A stretch of 64,000 nt of DNA from assembly GCF_001514265.1 (NCBI RefSeq), contig NZ_KQ948988.1, positions 1 through 64,000 of the forward strand. The letters are read 5' to 3'. Position 1 is the stretch's first letter, and the number at the start of each line of letters is the position of its first letter. Of this stretch, positions 15,923-24,677 are shown in pieces. Source of the stretch: Streptomyces resistomycificus. GTDB taxonomy: Bacteria; Actinomycetota; Actinomycetes; Streptomycetales; Streptomycetaceae. Under the pieces are notes generated by a model. The model saw nothing but the letters and a program-made list of their open reading frames with translations. It searched no databases and was not told the origin of the DNA. Both the position numbers and the translations under genes were made by a program.

Positions 15923-17506
15923 GTGACACGCGTGGGAATCATCGCCTTGATCTGGGTCGCCGCCGTCGCGGCCGTCGTGGCCTCGGCCGGGGTCTCGCCC
16001 TCCTGGCTGCTCGCCGCCGTCCCGCTCACGCTCCTGGGCCTGCTGGGTGCCTGGGACCTGCTGCAGCGTCGGCACTCGGTGCTGCGCAACTATCCCGTCC
16101 TGGGGCACGCCCGCTTCCTTCTGGAGCGGATACGTCCGGAACTCCAGCAGTACTTCATAGAGCGGAACTACGACGGGCGGCCCTTCGACCGGGACGTGCG
16201 CAGCATCGTCTACGAGCGCGCGAAGGGCACCGACGCGGAGGAACCGTTCGGCACCGAACGGGACGTGTACCAGCCCGGCCACGAGTTCCTCGTTCCCTCC
16301 ATGGCGCCCCGCGCGGTGCCGCAGACACCACCGCGGGTGCGGATCGGCGGTCCCGACTGCGCCCACCCCTACGACATGGCGCTCCTGAACGTGTCGGCGA
16401 TGAGCTTCGGCTCCCTGTCCGCCAACGCCGTCCTCGCGCTCAACGGGGGTGCCGCCGCCGGAGGCTTCGCCCACGACACGGGGGAGGGCGGCCTGTCGGA
16501 GTACCACCTGCGGCCGGGCGGCGACCTCGTGTGGGAGATCGGTACCGGATACTTCGGCTGCCGAACCCAGGACGGCGACTTCGACGCGGCCGAGTTCGCG
16601 GACAAGGCCGCGCACGATCACGTCAGGTGCGTGTCCCTGAAGCTCTCGCAGGGCGCCAAGCCCGGTATCGGCGGGGTGCTGCCGGGAGCCAAGGTCGACG
16701 CGGAGATCGCCCGGGTCCGGGAGGTGCCGGAAGGGCGGACGGTCGTCTCTCCGCCGTACCACCGGGTGTTCTCCACCCCGCGTGAACTCGTCCGCTTCAT
16801 CGCCCGCATGCGGGAGCTGTCCGGCGGGAAGCCCGCCGGGTTCAAGCTCTGCGTGGGGTCACGCCGGCAGTTCCTCGCCGTGTGCAAGGCCATGCTGGAC
16901 GAGGGAACGGCACCTGACTTCATCGTGGTGGACGGAGCCGAGGGCGGGACCGGAGCGGCGCCGCTGGAGTTCGCGGACCACATGGGTGCCCCGCTCACCG
17001 AAGGGCTGCTCACGGTGCACAACGCCCTCGTCGGTGCGGGCCTGCGCGACCGGGTCAGGATCGGTGCGAGCGGCAAGATCGCCACCGGCACCGACCTGGT
17101 CAAACGCATGGTGCAGGGCGCCGACTACGGCAACGCCGCACGGGCGATGATGTTCGCCGTCGGCTGCATCCAGGCTCAGCGGTGCCACACCAACACCTGC
17201 CCCACGGGTGTCACGACCCAGGACCGGCGCCGGGCCCGCGCCCTCGACGTCCGGGACAAGACGCCACGCGTCCAGCGCTTCCAGGAGGCGACCGTGGCCG
17301 GCGCGCTGCAGATCATGGCGTCCATGGGCGTCACCGACCCCGCGGAACTGCGTCCGCACATGCTCCGCCGGCGCGTCGACCCCTGCACCGAACGTTCCTA
17401 CGAAGAGCTGTACGAGTGGCTGGCGCCAGGGCAGTTGCTCGCCGAGCCGCCCGCCTCGTGGGCGGCCGACTGGAAAGCCGCCGACCCCGACCGATTCACC
17501 GTGTGA
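15923..17506 (+). CDS. Membrane-anchored FMN-binding glutamate synthase-like protein (GltB2 domain)
   Basis: A 527-aa protein. The GTG at 15923 (VTRVGIIALIW) is followed by one or two N-terminal hydrophobic helices (about residues 5-45) and then a stand-alone glutamate-synthase-type FMN barrel: NVSAMSFGSLSANAVLALNG, AHDTGEGGLSEYH, VSLKLSQGAKPGIGGVLPG, IVVDGAEGGTGAAP and CIQAQRCHTNTCPTGV (Fe-S-type Cys motif). It lacks the glutaminase domain, so it is not a full glutamate synthase. The family's reaction is poorly known. It is 14 nt upstream of the PoxB gene and surely cotranscribed with it. Confidence 0.85.
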   Translation: MTRVGIIALIWVAAVAAVVASAGVSPSWLLAAVPLTLLGLLGAWDLLQRRHSVLRNYPVLGHARFLLERIRPELQQYFIERNYDGRPFDRDVRSIVYERAKGTDAEEPFGTERDVYQPGHEFLVPSMAPRAVPQTPPRVRIGGPDCAHPYDMALLNVSAMSFGSLSANAVLALNGGAAAGGFAHDTGEGGLSEYHLRPGGDLVWEIGTGYFGCRTQDGDFDAAEFADKAAHDHVRCVSLKLSQGAKPGIGGVLPGAKVDAEIARVREVPEGRTVVSPPYHRVFSTPRELVRFIARMRELSGGKPAGFKLCVGSRRQFLAVCKAMLDEGTAPDFIVVDGAEGGTGAAPLEFADHMGAPLTEGLLTVHNALVGAGLRDRVRIGASGKIATGTDLVKRMVQGADYGNAARAMMFAVGCIQAQRCHTNTCPTGVTTQDRRRARALDVRDKTPRVQRFQEATVAGALQIMASMGVTDPAELRPHMLRRRVDPCTERSYEELYEWLAPGQLLAEPPASWAADWKAADPDRFTV

Positions 17507-17520
17507 CCTGGAGGACACAA

Positions 17521-19275
17521 GTGGCCCGTACTGTTGCCCGCCTTATCGTGGACGCGTTGAGCGAACTCGGCGTGCGCCAAGTCTTCGGCGTCGTCGGGGA
17601 CGCGCTCAATCCCGTGACGGACGCCATCCGCACCACCGAGGGCCTCGAATGGGTGGGCTGCCGGCACGAGGAGGCGGCCGCGTTCGCCGCGAGCGCCCAG
17701 TCGCAGCTCACCGGCACCCTCGGCGTGTGCATGGGCACGGTCGGACCCGGTTCCGTCCACCTCCTCAACGGGCTGTACGACGCGGCCAAGAGCCACGCCC
17801 CCGTGCTGGCGATCGCCGGCCAGGTGCCGCTCGCCGAACTCGGCAGCGACTACTTCCAGGAGGTCGACAACGACGCGCTCTTCAGCGACGTGGCCGTCTT
17901 CCGTGCGACCGTCACCTCTCCCGACCAGCTTCCGCAGATGCTCGAGACGGCCGTCCGCAACGCGCTGGGCCGCAAGGGCGTCGCCGTCCTCACCGTGCCG
18001 GGGGACCTGGGCGAACGGGAACTGACCACCGACCGGCCGGCCCGGTTCTCCCTGAACGCTCCGGTGAGCCGGCCGGACGAGTCCGCCGTACGTCGAGCCG
18101 CGGAACTCCTCGACCGGTCCGAACGCGTCACCCTGCTCGTCGGAGAAGGCGCCCGTGCCGCCCGCGAGGACGTACTCACCCTCGCCGACCGTCTCGCCGC
18201 GCCCATGGTGCTCACCCTGAAGGCCAAGGCGGGCTTCGAGGGCCACGACAACCCCTTCCAGGTCGGCCAGACGGGGCTGATCGGCAACCCCGCCGCCGCG
18301 GCGGCCCTCGACGACGCGGACACCCTCCTGCTGCTCGGTACCGACTTCCCCTACCGGGACTGGTATCCCGAGGGCCGCACGGTCGTCCAGGTGGACACCG
18401 AGGCCACCCACATCGGGCGCCGGGTACCGGTCGAGGTCGGGCTGGTGGGCGACACCGGCGCCACCGTGCGCGACCTTCTGGGCCACCTCGCAGACGGGAC
18501 CGAAGGGGCACGCGACCGCTCGCACCTGGAGAAGGCACGCGAACGCTTCGACCGGTGGCGCGGCGGTCAGGCCCGGCTCGCCGATCCCGCGCACGACAGG
18601 AGCGTCGTGGGCCGCGTCCGCTCCGCGCTGGACAACCGCGCGCACGACATCCGCCCCGAGGCGCTGGCCGCCGTCGTGGACCGGGTCGCGGCCGATGACG
18701 CCGTCTTCACCTCCGACACGGGGATGGCCACGGTGTGGCTCTCGCGTTTCGTCGAGATGCGCGGTGAGCGGCGCCTGGTCGGTTCCTACAACCTCGGCTC
18801 GATGGCCAACGCGATGCCGCAGGCACTGGGAGCCCAGTGTCTGGACCGGGACCGCCAGGTGGTGGCCTTCTGCGGCGACGGCGGGCTGAGCATGCTGCTC
18901 GGCGATCTCATGACCCTGAAGACCCACCGCCTTCCCGTCAGGCTCGTCGTCTTCGACAACCGGCGACTGGGCATGGTGAAACTCGAACAGGAGCAGGCGG
19001 GGCTGCCGGAGTTCGGCACCGTGCTCGACAATCCCGACTTCGCCGCCGTGGCCGAGGCCATGGGCATCACCGGCATACGCGTGACGGACCCCGCCGAACT
19101 CGAGGACGGCGTGCGCCGGGCGTTTCGCACCGAGGGCCCGGTGCTGCTCGACGTCCTGACCAACCCCGACGAGGTCGCCGTACCCGCCAAGCCGACGGTC
19201 GAGCAGGGCTGGGGATTCGCGGTGGCCAAGATGAAGGAGGTCGTGCGCAGCCACGGAGAGCCGAGCGGGCACTGA
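17521..19275 (+). CDS. poxB: Pyruvate oxidase/dehydrogenase (quinone), TPP-dependent PoxB family
   Basis: A 584-aa enzyme that in its family decarboxylates pyruvate to acetate and feeds electrons to quinone at the membrane. The GTG at 17521 has GGAGGA 5 nt upstream. TPP-enzyme order is clear: ELGVRQVFGVVGDALNPVTD, the conserved Glu in CRHEEAAAFAA near residue 60, the central FAD-type domain (MVLTLKAKAGFEGHDNPFQ), and the TPP motif AFCGDGGLSMLLGDLMTLK near 455 followed by FDNRRLGMVK. The C-terminal membrane-binding tail is shorter than in E. coli PoxB. It follows the GltB2 gene by 14 nt. Confidence 0.88.
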   Translation: MARTVARLIVDALSELGVRQVFGVVGDALNPVTDAIRTTEGLEWVGCRHEEAAAFAASAQSQLTGTLGVCMGTVGPGSVHLLNGLYDAAKSHAPVLAIAGQVPLAELGSDYFQEVDNDALFSDVAVFRATVTSPDQLPQMLETAVRNALGRKGVAVLTVPGDLGERELTTDRPARFSLNAPVSRPDESAVRRAAELLDRSERVTLLVGEGARAAREDVLTLADRLAAPMVLTLKAKAGFEGHDNPFQVGQTGLIGNPAAAAALDDADTLLLLGTDFPYRDWYPEGRTVVQVDTEATHIGRRVPVEVGLVGDTGATVRDLLGHLADGTEGARDRSHLEKARERFDRWRGGQARLADPAHDRSVVGRVRSALDNRAHDIRPEALAAVVDRVAADDAVFTSDTGMATVWLSRFVEMRGERRLVGSYNLGSMANAMPQALGAQCLDRDRQVVAFCGDGGLSMLLGDLMTLKTHRLPVRLVVFDNRRLGMVKLEQEQAGLPEFGTVLDNPDFAAVAEAMGITGIRVTDPAELEDGVRRAFRTEGPVLLDVLTNPDEVAVPAKPTVEQGWGFAVAKMKEVVRSHGEPSGH

Positions 19276-19293
19276 AAAGTGTGGAAGTCCGAG

Positions 19294-19317
19294 GAATGCA
19301 TGTCGAAGGCCGGGGTA
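19294..19317 (+). promoter_or_regulatory. SigB-type promoter upstream of the sigma factor gene
   Basis: GAAT, a 15-bp spacer and GGGTA match the streptomycete SigB/stress-sigma pattern GNNTN14-16GGGTA. It lies 71 nt before the ATG of a SigB-family sigma gene, so autoregulation is likely. The match is short and could arise by chance. Confidence 0.45.
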
Positions 19318-19387
19318 GACGCGTGCTTGCCGGACGCCGGACCATGGACCGGCCAGAACGAGACCGATCGACCGGGAGGGGCGCGCC

Positions 19388-20230
19388 ATGACGACAACGA
19401 CCGTGCAGACCGCCGAGCAGGCAGTGGACGTTCCGGAGATCGCGGACCCTTCCAGGGTCGCGCCGAAGGACGCACGGGAGTTGTCGAAGCTGTTCTTCGA
19501 CCAGCTCACGGTCGTGGAGGAGGGCACGCCCGAGTATCAGTACGCGCGCAACACGCTGATCGAGATGAACATGTCCCTCGTCCGCTACGCGGCCGGCCGG
19601 TTCCGCAGCCGCGGTCCGGAGGAGATGGAGGACATCGTCCAGGTCGGCATGATCGGCCTGATCAAGGCGATCGACCGGTTCGAACTGTCCCGCGAGGTGG
19701 AGTTCGCCTCCTTCGCCGTCCCTTACATCGTCGGCGAGATCAAGCGGTTCTTCCGTGACACCTCGTGGGCCGTGCACGTGCCCCGGCGTCTGCAGGAAGC
19801 CCGCGTCCAGCTGGCGCGCGCCAACGAGGAACTGCACAGCCGACTGGGCCGGACCCCGACGACCAAGGAACTGTCCGAGCTGATGTGCCTTCCGGAGGGG
19901 GAGGTCGTCGAGGCCCGACTGGCCTCCAACGGCTACAGGTCGGCCTCCCTGGACGCGGCGATCGGCGGCAGTGAGGACGGCGAGGCCGCGCTGGCGGACT
20001 TCATCGGCGACGAGGACGCGGCCCTGGGACTGGTCGAGGACTTCCACACCCTCGCACCGATGATCGCCGAGCTGGACGAGCGCGACCGGCAGATCATCCA
20101 CTGGCGTTTCGTCGACGAACTCACCCAGGCCCAGATCGGCGAACGCCTCGGCGTCTCGCAGATGCACGTCTCGCGCCTGATCAAGCGCCTCCTGGCCCGG
20201 CTGCGCGAAGGCATGCTCAGCACCCAGTGA
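19388..20230 (+). CDS. SigB/SigF/SigG-family stress sigma factor
   Basis: A 280-aa RNA polymerase sigma factor of group 3. Region 2 (NTLIEMNMSLVRYAAGRFRS, MIGLIKAIDRFELSREVEFA) holds the core-binding and -10 parts, VPYIVGEIKRFFRD and VHVPRRLQEARVQL are typical of the SigB/F branch, and region 4 ends GERLGVSQMHVSRLIKRLL (HTH for the -35). The ATG at 19388 follows GGGAGGGG. No anti-sigma gene lies beside it, although an RsbW-like ATPase gene lies at 58684-59136. The stop overlaps the YihY gene on the other strand by 14 nt. Confidence 0.9.
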   Translation: MTTTTVQTAEQAVDVPEIADPSRVAPKDARELSKLFFDQLTVVEEGTPEYQYARNTLIEMNMSLVRYAAGRFRSRGPEEMEDIVQVGMIGLIKAIDRFELSREVEFASFAVPYIVGEIKRFFRDTSWAVHVPRRLQEARVQLARANEELHSRLGRTPTTKELSELMCLPEGEVVEARLASNGYRSASLDAAIGGSEDGEAALADFIGDEDAALGLVEDFHTLAPMIAELDERDRQIIHWRFVDELTQAQIGERLGVSQMHVSRLIKRLLARLREGMLSTQ

Positions 20231-21089
20231 GGCCGGCTCGTTCCTCGCGCACCGGCTTCGCCAGCTCCGCGTTGAACTGTGCGCCGACCAGAAGAGACAG
20301 GTTGGACAGCCACAGCCAGACCAGGAAGACCACGACCCCTGCCAGCGAACCGTACAGACGGTCGTAGGTGCTGACGTGTGCGGTGTAGGTGGCGAACCCG
20401 AGTGAGCCGGCCAGCAGGAGCGCGACCGCCAAGGTGCCGCCGGGCGCCATCCGGCCGACCGGGCGGGAGGGCGCCGGGCCCGAACGGTAGAGGACGAGCA
20501 CCAGGGCGACGGCGACGGCGGCCATGACCGGCCACCGCAGCGAGTCCCAGGCGTCCTGGGGTCCGGTCCCCAGACTCAGGGCCCTGCCCAGACGCCCCGC
20601 CAGGCTGCCGGTGAGCAGCAACGCGAGGGTCGACGTCAGGAGCAGGGCGATCAGCACGAGGGCCGTGGCGATGATGCGCGGAGCGGTGCGCCAGACCGGC
20701 CGGTCCGCGTCGGTTCGCTGCATGGCGTACAGGGCCCGGCGGAAGACGCTCAGATAGCTGCATCCCGACCACAGGGCTCCGGTCCCCCCGACGAAGATCA
20801 ACGTCCATGCCGCTGACGACTGTTCGGCCATCTGCTGCAGGGCGCTGTGCAGCAGCGGGCGGGACGCGGCCGGAGCGGCCTGCGCCATGCGGTCGATGAC
20901 CTCCGGCTCGGCCGTGGGCACGGCGAGACCAAGGATCGAGAGGATCACCAGCAGCAACGGGAACAGGGCCAGAACCGCGTAATAGGTCAGCGCTGCGGCC
21001 CAGTCCGTGACGTCGTCGTTCCAGATGGCCACCGGCGTCCGGCGCAGCGCCGCCCGCCACCGAGCCGTGTGACCGTCCGCATCGTCCAT
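20217..21089 (-). CDS. YihY/BrkB-family inner-membrane protein
   Basis: A 290-aa integral membrane protein of unknown function. The family motif DDVTDWAAALTYYAVLALFPLLLV near residue 25 and about six hydrophobic segments are present, with WSGCSYLSVFRRALYAMQ, YDRLYGSLAGVVVFLVWLWL and NLSLLVGAQFNAEL at their usual places. The old RNase BN assignment for this family is no longer accepted, so no enzymatic role is claimed. Its 3' end overlaps the sigma factor gene tail to tail. Confidence 0.86.
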   Translation of the reverse strand: MDDADGHTARWRAALRRTPVAIWNDDVTDWAAALTYYAVLALFPLLLVILSILGLAVPTAEPEVIDRMAQAAPAASRPLLHSALQQMAEQSSAAWTLIFVGGTGALWSGCSYLSVFRRALYAMQRTDADRPVWRTAPRIIATALVLIALLLTSTLALLLTGSLAGRLGRALSLGTGPQDAWDSLRWPVMAAVAVALVLVLYRSGPAPSRPVGRMAPGGTLAVALLLAGSLGFATYTAHVSTYDRLYGSLAGVVVFLVWLWLSNLSLLVGAQFNAELAKPVREERAGLTGC

Positions 21090-21181
21090 GCCGCGGATGC
21101 TCTCACCCTTCCCCTCGGATCACCTCATCCGGTACGACGTCCAGTGCGCGGTGCCGGCTTCGGCGTCAGGGTCTTCTCGGC

Positions 21182-24100
21182 TCACCGCGGGCCGGGGTGC
21201 GCCGACTCCACCGTGGCCTGGGCGTCGTGGTCCTTGCGGGTGCCGCGGGTGAACTCCCGGGCGTAGGTGGTCTCGTCGGTGGCGGCGCGCACCCGGGCGG
21301 AGATGCGCTCGACGTCGCCCTGTTCCGCAGGGGGGTGGGGGGCTCCGGCCCGTTCCCTGGTCGCCGCAGCCGTGCCGAGCAGGCGCGCGGCCCGCTCCGG
21401 GTCCCCGGTGAGGGAGTGCGCGCCCGCCAGCCCTTCGAGCGCCAGGGCCACCGAGCGGGGGTCCTTGGTCGCCAGGGCGGCCGCGAGGCCGTCCCAGTGG
21501 TACGCGAGGGCGCGCTCGGCGTCGCCGCGTTGTTCGGTGATGAAGCCCAGCTCGGCCAGGACCAGCGCCAGGCCCGGCGCGTCCTCCCGCCGGCGGTTCC
21601 AGGCGAGCCAGGGCCGCAGCCACTCCTCGGCGGCGTCCAGCCGGCCCTGGCGCCGGGCGCTCAGCGCGAGGCCCAGCGCGGCGTACTGTTCGGCGGGCTG
21701 GTCGCCCTGCTCGGCCGCCAGCCGCAGAGCCCGCGTGTGCAGGTCGTCGGCCTCCTCGTAGTGCTGGGTGAGCAGGGCGATGCGGCCGAGGCCGGACAGC
21801 TTCGCGGACACCTCGGGCCACATCTCCAGGGTCTGGGCGATCCGCAGGCTCTCGCGGTGCAGCCGGGCCGCCAGGTCGTAGTCGCCGTTGATCTCGGCCA
21901 GCCTGCCGAGCACGTCGGCCGTCTTCAACCTGCCCCACGGATCGCCCAGTTCGGCGAAGCAGGCGCGGGCCTCCTCGGCGTTGTCGCGCAGCGCCTCCAG
22001 GTCGCCGCGGGCCAGGGCGAAGCCGGCGCGGGTGGTGAGCGCGGCGGCGGTGCCCCAGGTGTCGCGCAGGGTACGGAAGCGGCCCAGGACGCGCTCGACC
22101 CGCTGCTCGCCGTCCTCCAGCGCCCCCACCGCCCACTGCGCGTGCGCCAGGAACCACTCCGCCCTGGCCGACTCCACGGCGGACCCGGCCGGGTACTCGC
22201 CGAGGGTGTCGCCCTCCCGGTCGTGCTCGCCGAGCAGCAGGCGGATGCCCGCGTGCCAGAACGTCGCCTGCAGGCGCTCCTCGGGCACGGCCGGGCCCGG
22301 CGTGTCCAGGGCTGTCGCCAGCGCCCTGCGGGCCTCGCCGAGCCGGCCACGTACGAACCAGTACCAGGTCAGGGAGTTGACCAGGCGCAGCGCGTCCTGG
22401 GCGGCCCGGGCCCGGCCGGCCTCGCACAGCGCGCGCTGCATGTTGGCGGCCTCCAGGTCCAGCAGCTGGAACCAGCGGGACTGCTCGCGTTCGTGCAGAT
22501 GCGGCCGGGCCCGCTCGGCGAGGCGGACGTAGTGGCGCAGGTGCCGGGCCGCGGTCTCCGTGCGCTCGTCGGACCCGGCGAGCTTGTCCCGCGCGTAGAC
22601 CGCGACGGACTCAAGCAGCCGGTAGCGCGGACCGCCCGGGCCGTCGATCCGTACGGCGAAGGACCGTTCCACGAGCAGGCTCAGCGCGTCCAGGACGTCG
22701 GAGCGGGAGACACCGCCACCGGAGCAGACGTCTTCGGCGGCCTCCAGGCTGCATCCCTCACCGAAGGCCGATAACCGCCGCAGCACGGTCTGTTCCCCGG
22801 GGGCGAGCAGGCCCCAGCTCCAGTCGAGGGTGGCCTGCAGCGTCCGGTGCCGTGAAGGAGCGTCCCGGTAGCCGCTGTTGAGCACCTTGAAGCGGTCGTC
22901 GAGACGGTGGTGCAACTCCCTGATGCCCAGGGATCTGACCCGGGTGGCGGCCAGTTCCAGGGCCAGCGGGATGCCGTCGAGGCGCCGGCACACGTCCGCG
23001 ACGAGGGGAGCGGTGGTCTCGTCGAGCACGAACTCGGGGTCCGTGGCGGTGGTCCGCTCCACGAAGAGGCGTACGGCACCCGCGCAGGTCAGCGCCTCGA
23101 GCCCCGGCTGGTCCGTCGGCGGCAGGGACAGCGGTGCCACCGGGCGCACCGTCTCGTCGCGGGTTCGCAGCGGCTCCTGACTGGTCGTCAGAATGTGCAG
23201 GCGCGGGGCCCTGGCGAGCAGCAGGGCGGTCAGCCGCGCGGCGGCCTCCACCACGTGTTCGCAGTTGTCCAGCACGAGGAGCAGCCGCCGGGGGGCCAGC
23301 GCGTCGGCGAGGCGGTGCGTCGGGCCCCTGCGGTCGTCGTCCGAGGCGTTCTCACGGATCGCGAGCGCCACCATCACCTGCTCGGCCAGCGACTCCACGC
23401 TCGCGGGCCGCTCCGGACCCCCGATGTCCGCGAGCTCCACCAGCCAGGCGCCATCTGTGAACTCGGCGGTCAGGCTCTCGGCCGTGGCCTGGGCGAGACG
23501 GGTCTTGCCGACACCTCCGGGCCCCGTGAGGGTCACCAGACGGCGCCTCAGGAGCAGCGTCCGGATCGTCCGCACGTCCTGGTCACGGCCCACCAGAGGT
23601 GAGGCCGACGCCGTCGCTCCCGGCCGGACCGGCAGGCCCGCGACCGCCGCGACGGGCGGCTCGGGACGGGCCAGTTCCGGGTCGTGCCGCAGGATGGCGC
23701 GCTGCAGCGCCCGGAGCGAGGGACCGGGCGTGAGCCCCAGCTCCTCGTCGAGCCGGCGCCGCAGTTCGGTGAAGCAGTCGAGCGCGTCCGAGGAGCGCCC
23801 CGCCTGGTACAGCGCCCACATCAGCGCGCCCCGCAGGCCCTCCCGCAACGGGTGCCTCTCCACCAGTTCGGTCAGTTCGCCGATCAGCAGGCTGTGCTCG
23901 CCCAACTCCAGCCGCGCCTCCGCGTGTTCCTCCACCGCCGTCAGGCGCTCCTCCTCCAGGCTCGCCGCCGCCGGCCGTACCCACGCATGGTCCGCGAACT
24001 CGGCGAAGGCGGGGCCGCGCCACAGGGCCAACGCCTCGGTGTACAGCGCCGCCCGGGCCCGGGGGTCCCCGGTGGCACGGGCCTCGGCGACCAGGGCACG

Positions 24101-24421
24101 GAACCGCCCGGCGTCCAGCGCGGCGGCGGGGACGTCCAGGAGGTAGCCCGGCGCCCGGTGCGCCACCAGCTCGCGGCCGCCCTCCTCCGCGTCCTCCAGG
24201 GCGCGCCGCAGCTGGGACACCTTGGCCTGCAGGGACGCCGTGGGCCGTGCCGTGAACGTCGAGCCGCCCCACAGGTCCTCGACGAGCCGCCCCACCGGCA
24301 CGATCTGCCCGTGGTGGGCGAGCAGATCGGCGAGGAGCATACGGACCTTGACCTCGGGCACCCGCACCACGCGCCCCTCTCGCGCGCACACCTCCAACGG
24401 TCCCAGGACCCCGAATTCCAT
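21182..24421 (-). CDS. AfsR/SARP-family regulator: DNA-binding, BTAD, NB-ARC ATPase and TPR domains, with a TTA codon
   Basis: A 1,079-aa pathway regulator of the AfsR type. Residues 1-95 are the winged-helix OmpR-like DNA-binding domain (KVRMLLADLLAHHGQIVPVG). About 98-245 is the BTAD domain, 278-560 the NB-ARC ATPase with P-loop LTGPGGVGKTRLAQ at 298-311 and LLLVLDNCEHV, and the rest is a helical TPR-like array. The start MEFGVLGPLEV is the family's standard opening; the frame stays open for 209 codons upstream but without likeness. Codon 550 (22772-22774) is TTA in RRLSAF, which makes translation depend on the bldA leucyl tRNA. It is divergent from the imine-reductase-like gene. Confidence 0.9.
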   Translation of the reverse strand: MEFGVLGPLEVCAREGRVVRVPEVKVRMLLADLLAHHGQIVPVGRLVEDLWGGSTFTARPTASLQAKVSQLRRALEDAEEGGRELVAHRAPGYLLDVPAAALDAGRFRALVAEARATGDPRARAALYTEALALWRGPAFAEFADHAWVRPAAASLEEERLTAVEEHAEARLELGEHSLLIGELTELVERHPLREGLRGALMWALYQAGRSSDALDCFTELRRRLDEELGLTPGPSLRALQRAILRHDPELARPEPPVAAVAGLPVRPGATASASPLVGRDQDVRTIRTLLLRRRLVTLTGPGGVGKTRLAQATAESLTAEFTDGAWLVELADIGGPERPASVESLAEQVMVALAIRENASDDDRRGPTHRLADALAPRRLLLVLDNCEHVVEAAARLTALLLARAPRLHILTTSQEPLRTRDETVRPVAPLSLPPTDQPGLEALTCAGAVRLFVERTTATDPEFVLDETTAPLVADVCRRLDGIPLALELAATRVRSLGIRELHHRLDDRFKVLNSGYRDAPSRHRTLQATLDWSWGLLAPGEQTVLRRLSAFGEGCSLEAAEDVCSGGGVSRSDVLDALSLLVERSFAVRIDGPGGPRYRLLESVAVYARDKLAGSDERTETAARHLRHYVRLAERARPHLHEREQSRWFQLLDLEAANMQRALCEAGRARAAQDALRLVNSLTWYWFVRGRLGEARRALATALDTPGPAVPEERLQATFWHAGIRLLLGEHDREGDTLGEYPAGSAVESARAEWFLAHAQWAVGALEDGEQRVERVLGRFRTLRDTWGTAAALTTRAGFALARGDLEALRDNAEEARACFAELGDPWGRLKTADVLGRLAEINGDYDLAARLHRESLRIAQTLEMWPEVSAKLSGLGRIALLTQHYEEADDLHTRALRLAAEQGDQPAEQYAALGLALSARRQGRLDAAEEWLRPWLAWNRRREDAPGLALVLAELGFITEQRGDAERALAYHWDGLAAALATKDPRSVALALEGLAGAHSLTGDPERAARLLGTAAATRERAGAPHPPAEQGDVERISARVRAATDETTYAREFTRGTRKDHDAQATVESAHPGPR

Positions 24422-24427
24422 GATCTC

Positions 24428-24433
24428 AGCGTA
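24428..24433 (-). promoter_or_regulatory. -10 box of a probable leaderless SARP transcript
   Basis: TACGCT on the minus strand lies 6 nt before the ATG at 24421, with no ribosome site between. It matches the arrangement at three other genes of this window. Confidence 0.4.
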
Positions 24434-24506
24434 GCTGGGCACCGCACGGAGTGACCGGCGACGAACGGGCCCCGGCCACAGGCCCGAAGGGCGTTCTCGC
24501 AGTCGA

Positions 24507-24534
24507 TTCGAAGCCGTCCGAAGCGAATCCGAAG
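24507..24534 (+). promoter_or_regulatory. Heptamer direct repeats, candidate SARP operator
   Basis: TTCGAAG (24507-24513), TCCGAAG (24517-24523) and TCCGAAG (24528-24534) are spaced 10 and 11 bp. The last two have exactly the 4-bp gap typical of SARP-bound heptamer pairs. A related CCCGAAG lies at 24483-24489. The set lies in the gap between the SARP gene and the divergent oxidoreductase gene. Confidence 0.55.
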
Positions 24535-24629
24535 GGGCGTGCGCGAGGCTTCCTCGGGAGGCGACCGCACGACCTCCCGGGCCCCGCCCGGACCGCTCTC
24601 CACGGGGCGCGTCCCGCGTGCCCGCTCTG

Positions 24630-24655
24630 TTCGGCACACCGTTTCGGCACACCGT
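24630..24655 (+). repeat. Two exact adjacent 13-bp direct repeats before the imine-reductase-like gene
   Basis: TTCGGCACACCGT is repeated twice with no gap, followed by a further TTCG, ending 22 nt before the ATG at 24678. It may be a protein-binding site or a local slippage duplication. Confidence 0.6.
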
Positions 24656-24677
24656 TTCGTACTGGAGGAAAAGACTC

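Noticed and set aside
15408..15929. Longer version of the GvpU-like protein, starting at 15929
   Set aside because: The consensus TATAAT at 15772-15777 lies inside the extension, so transcription would start after it.
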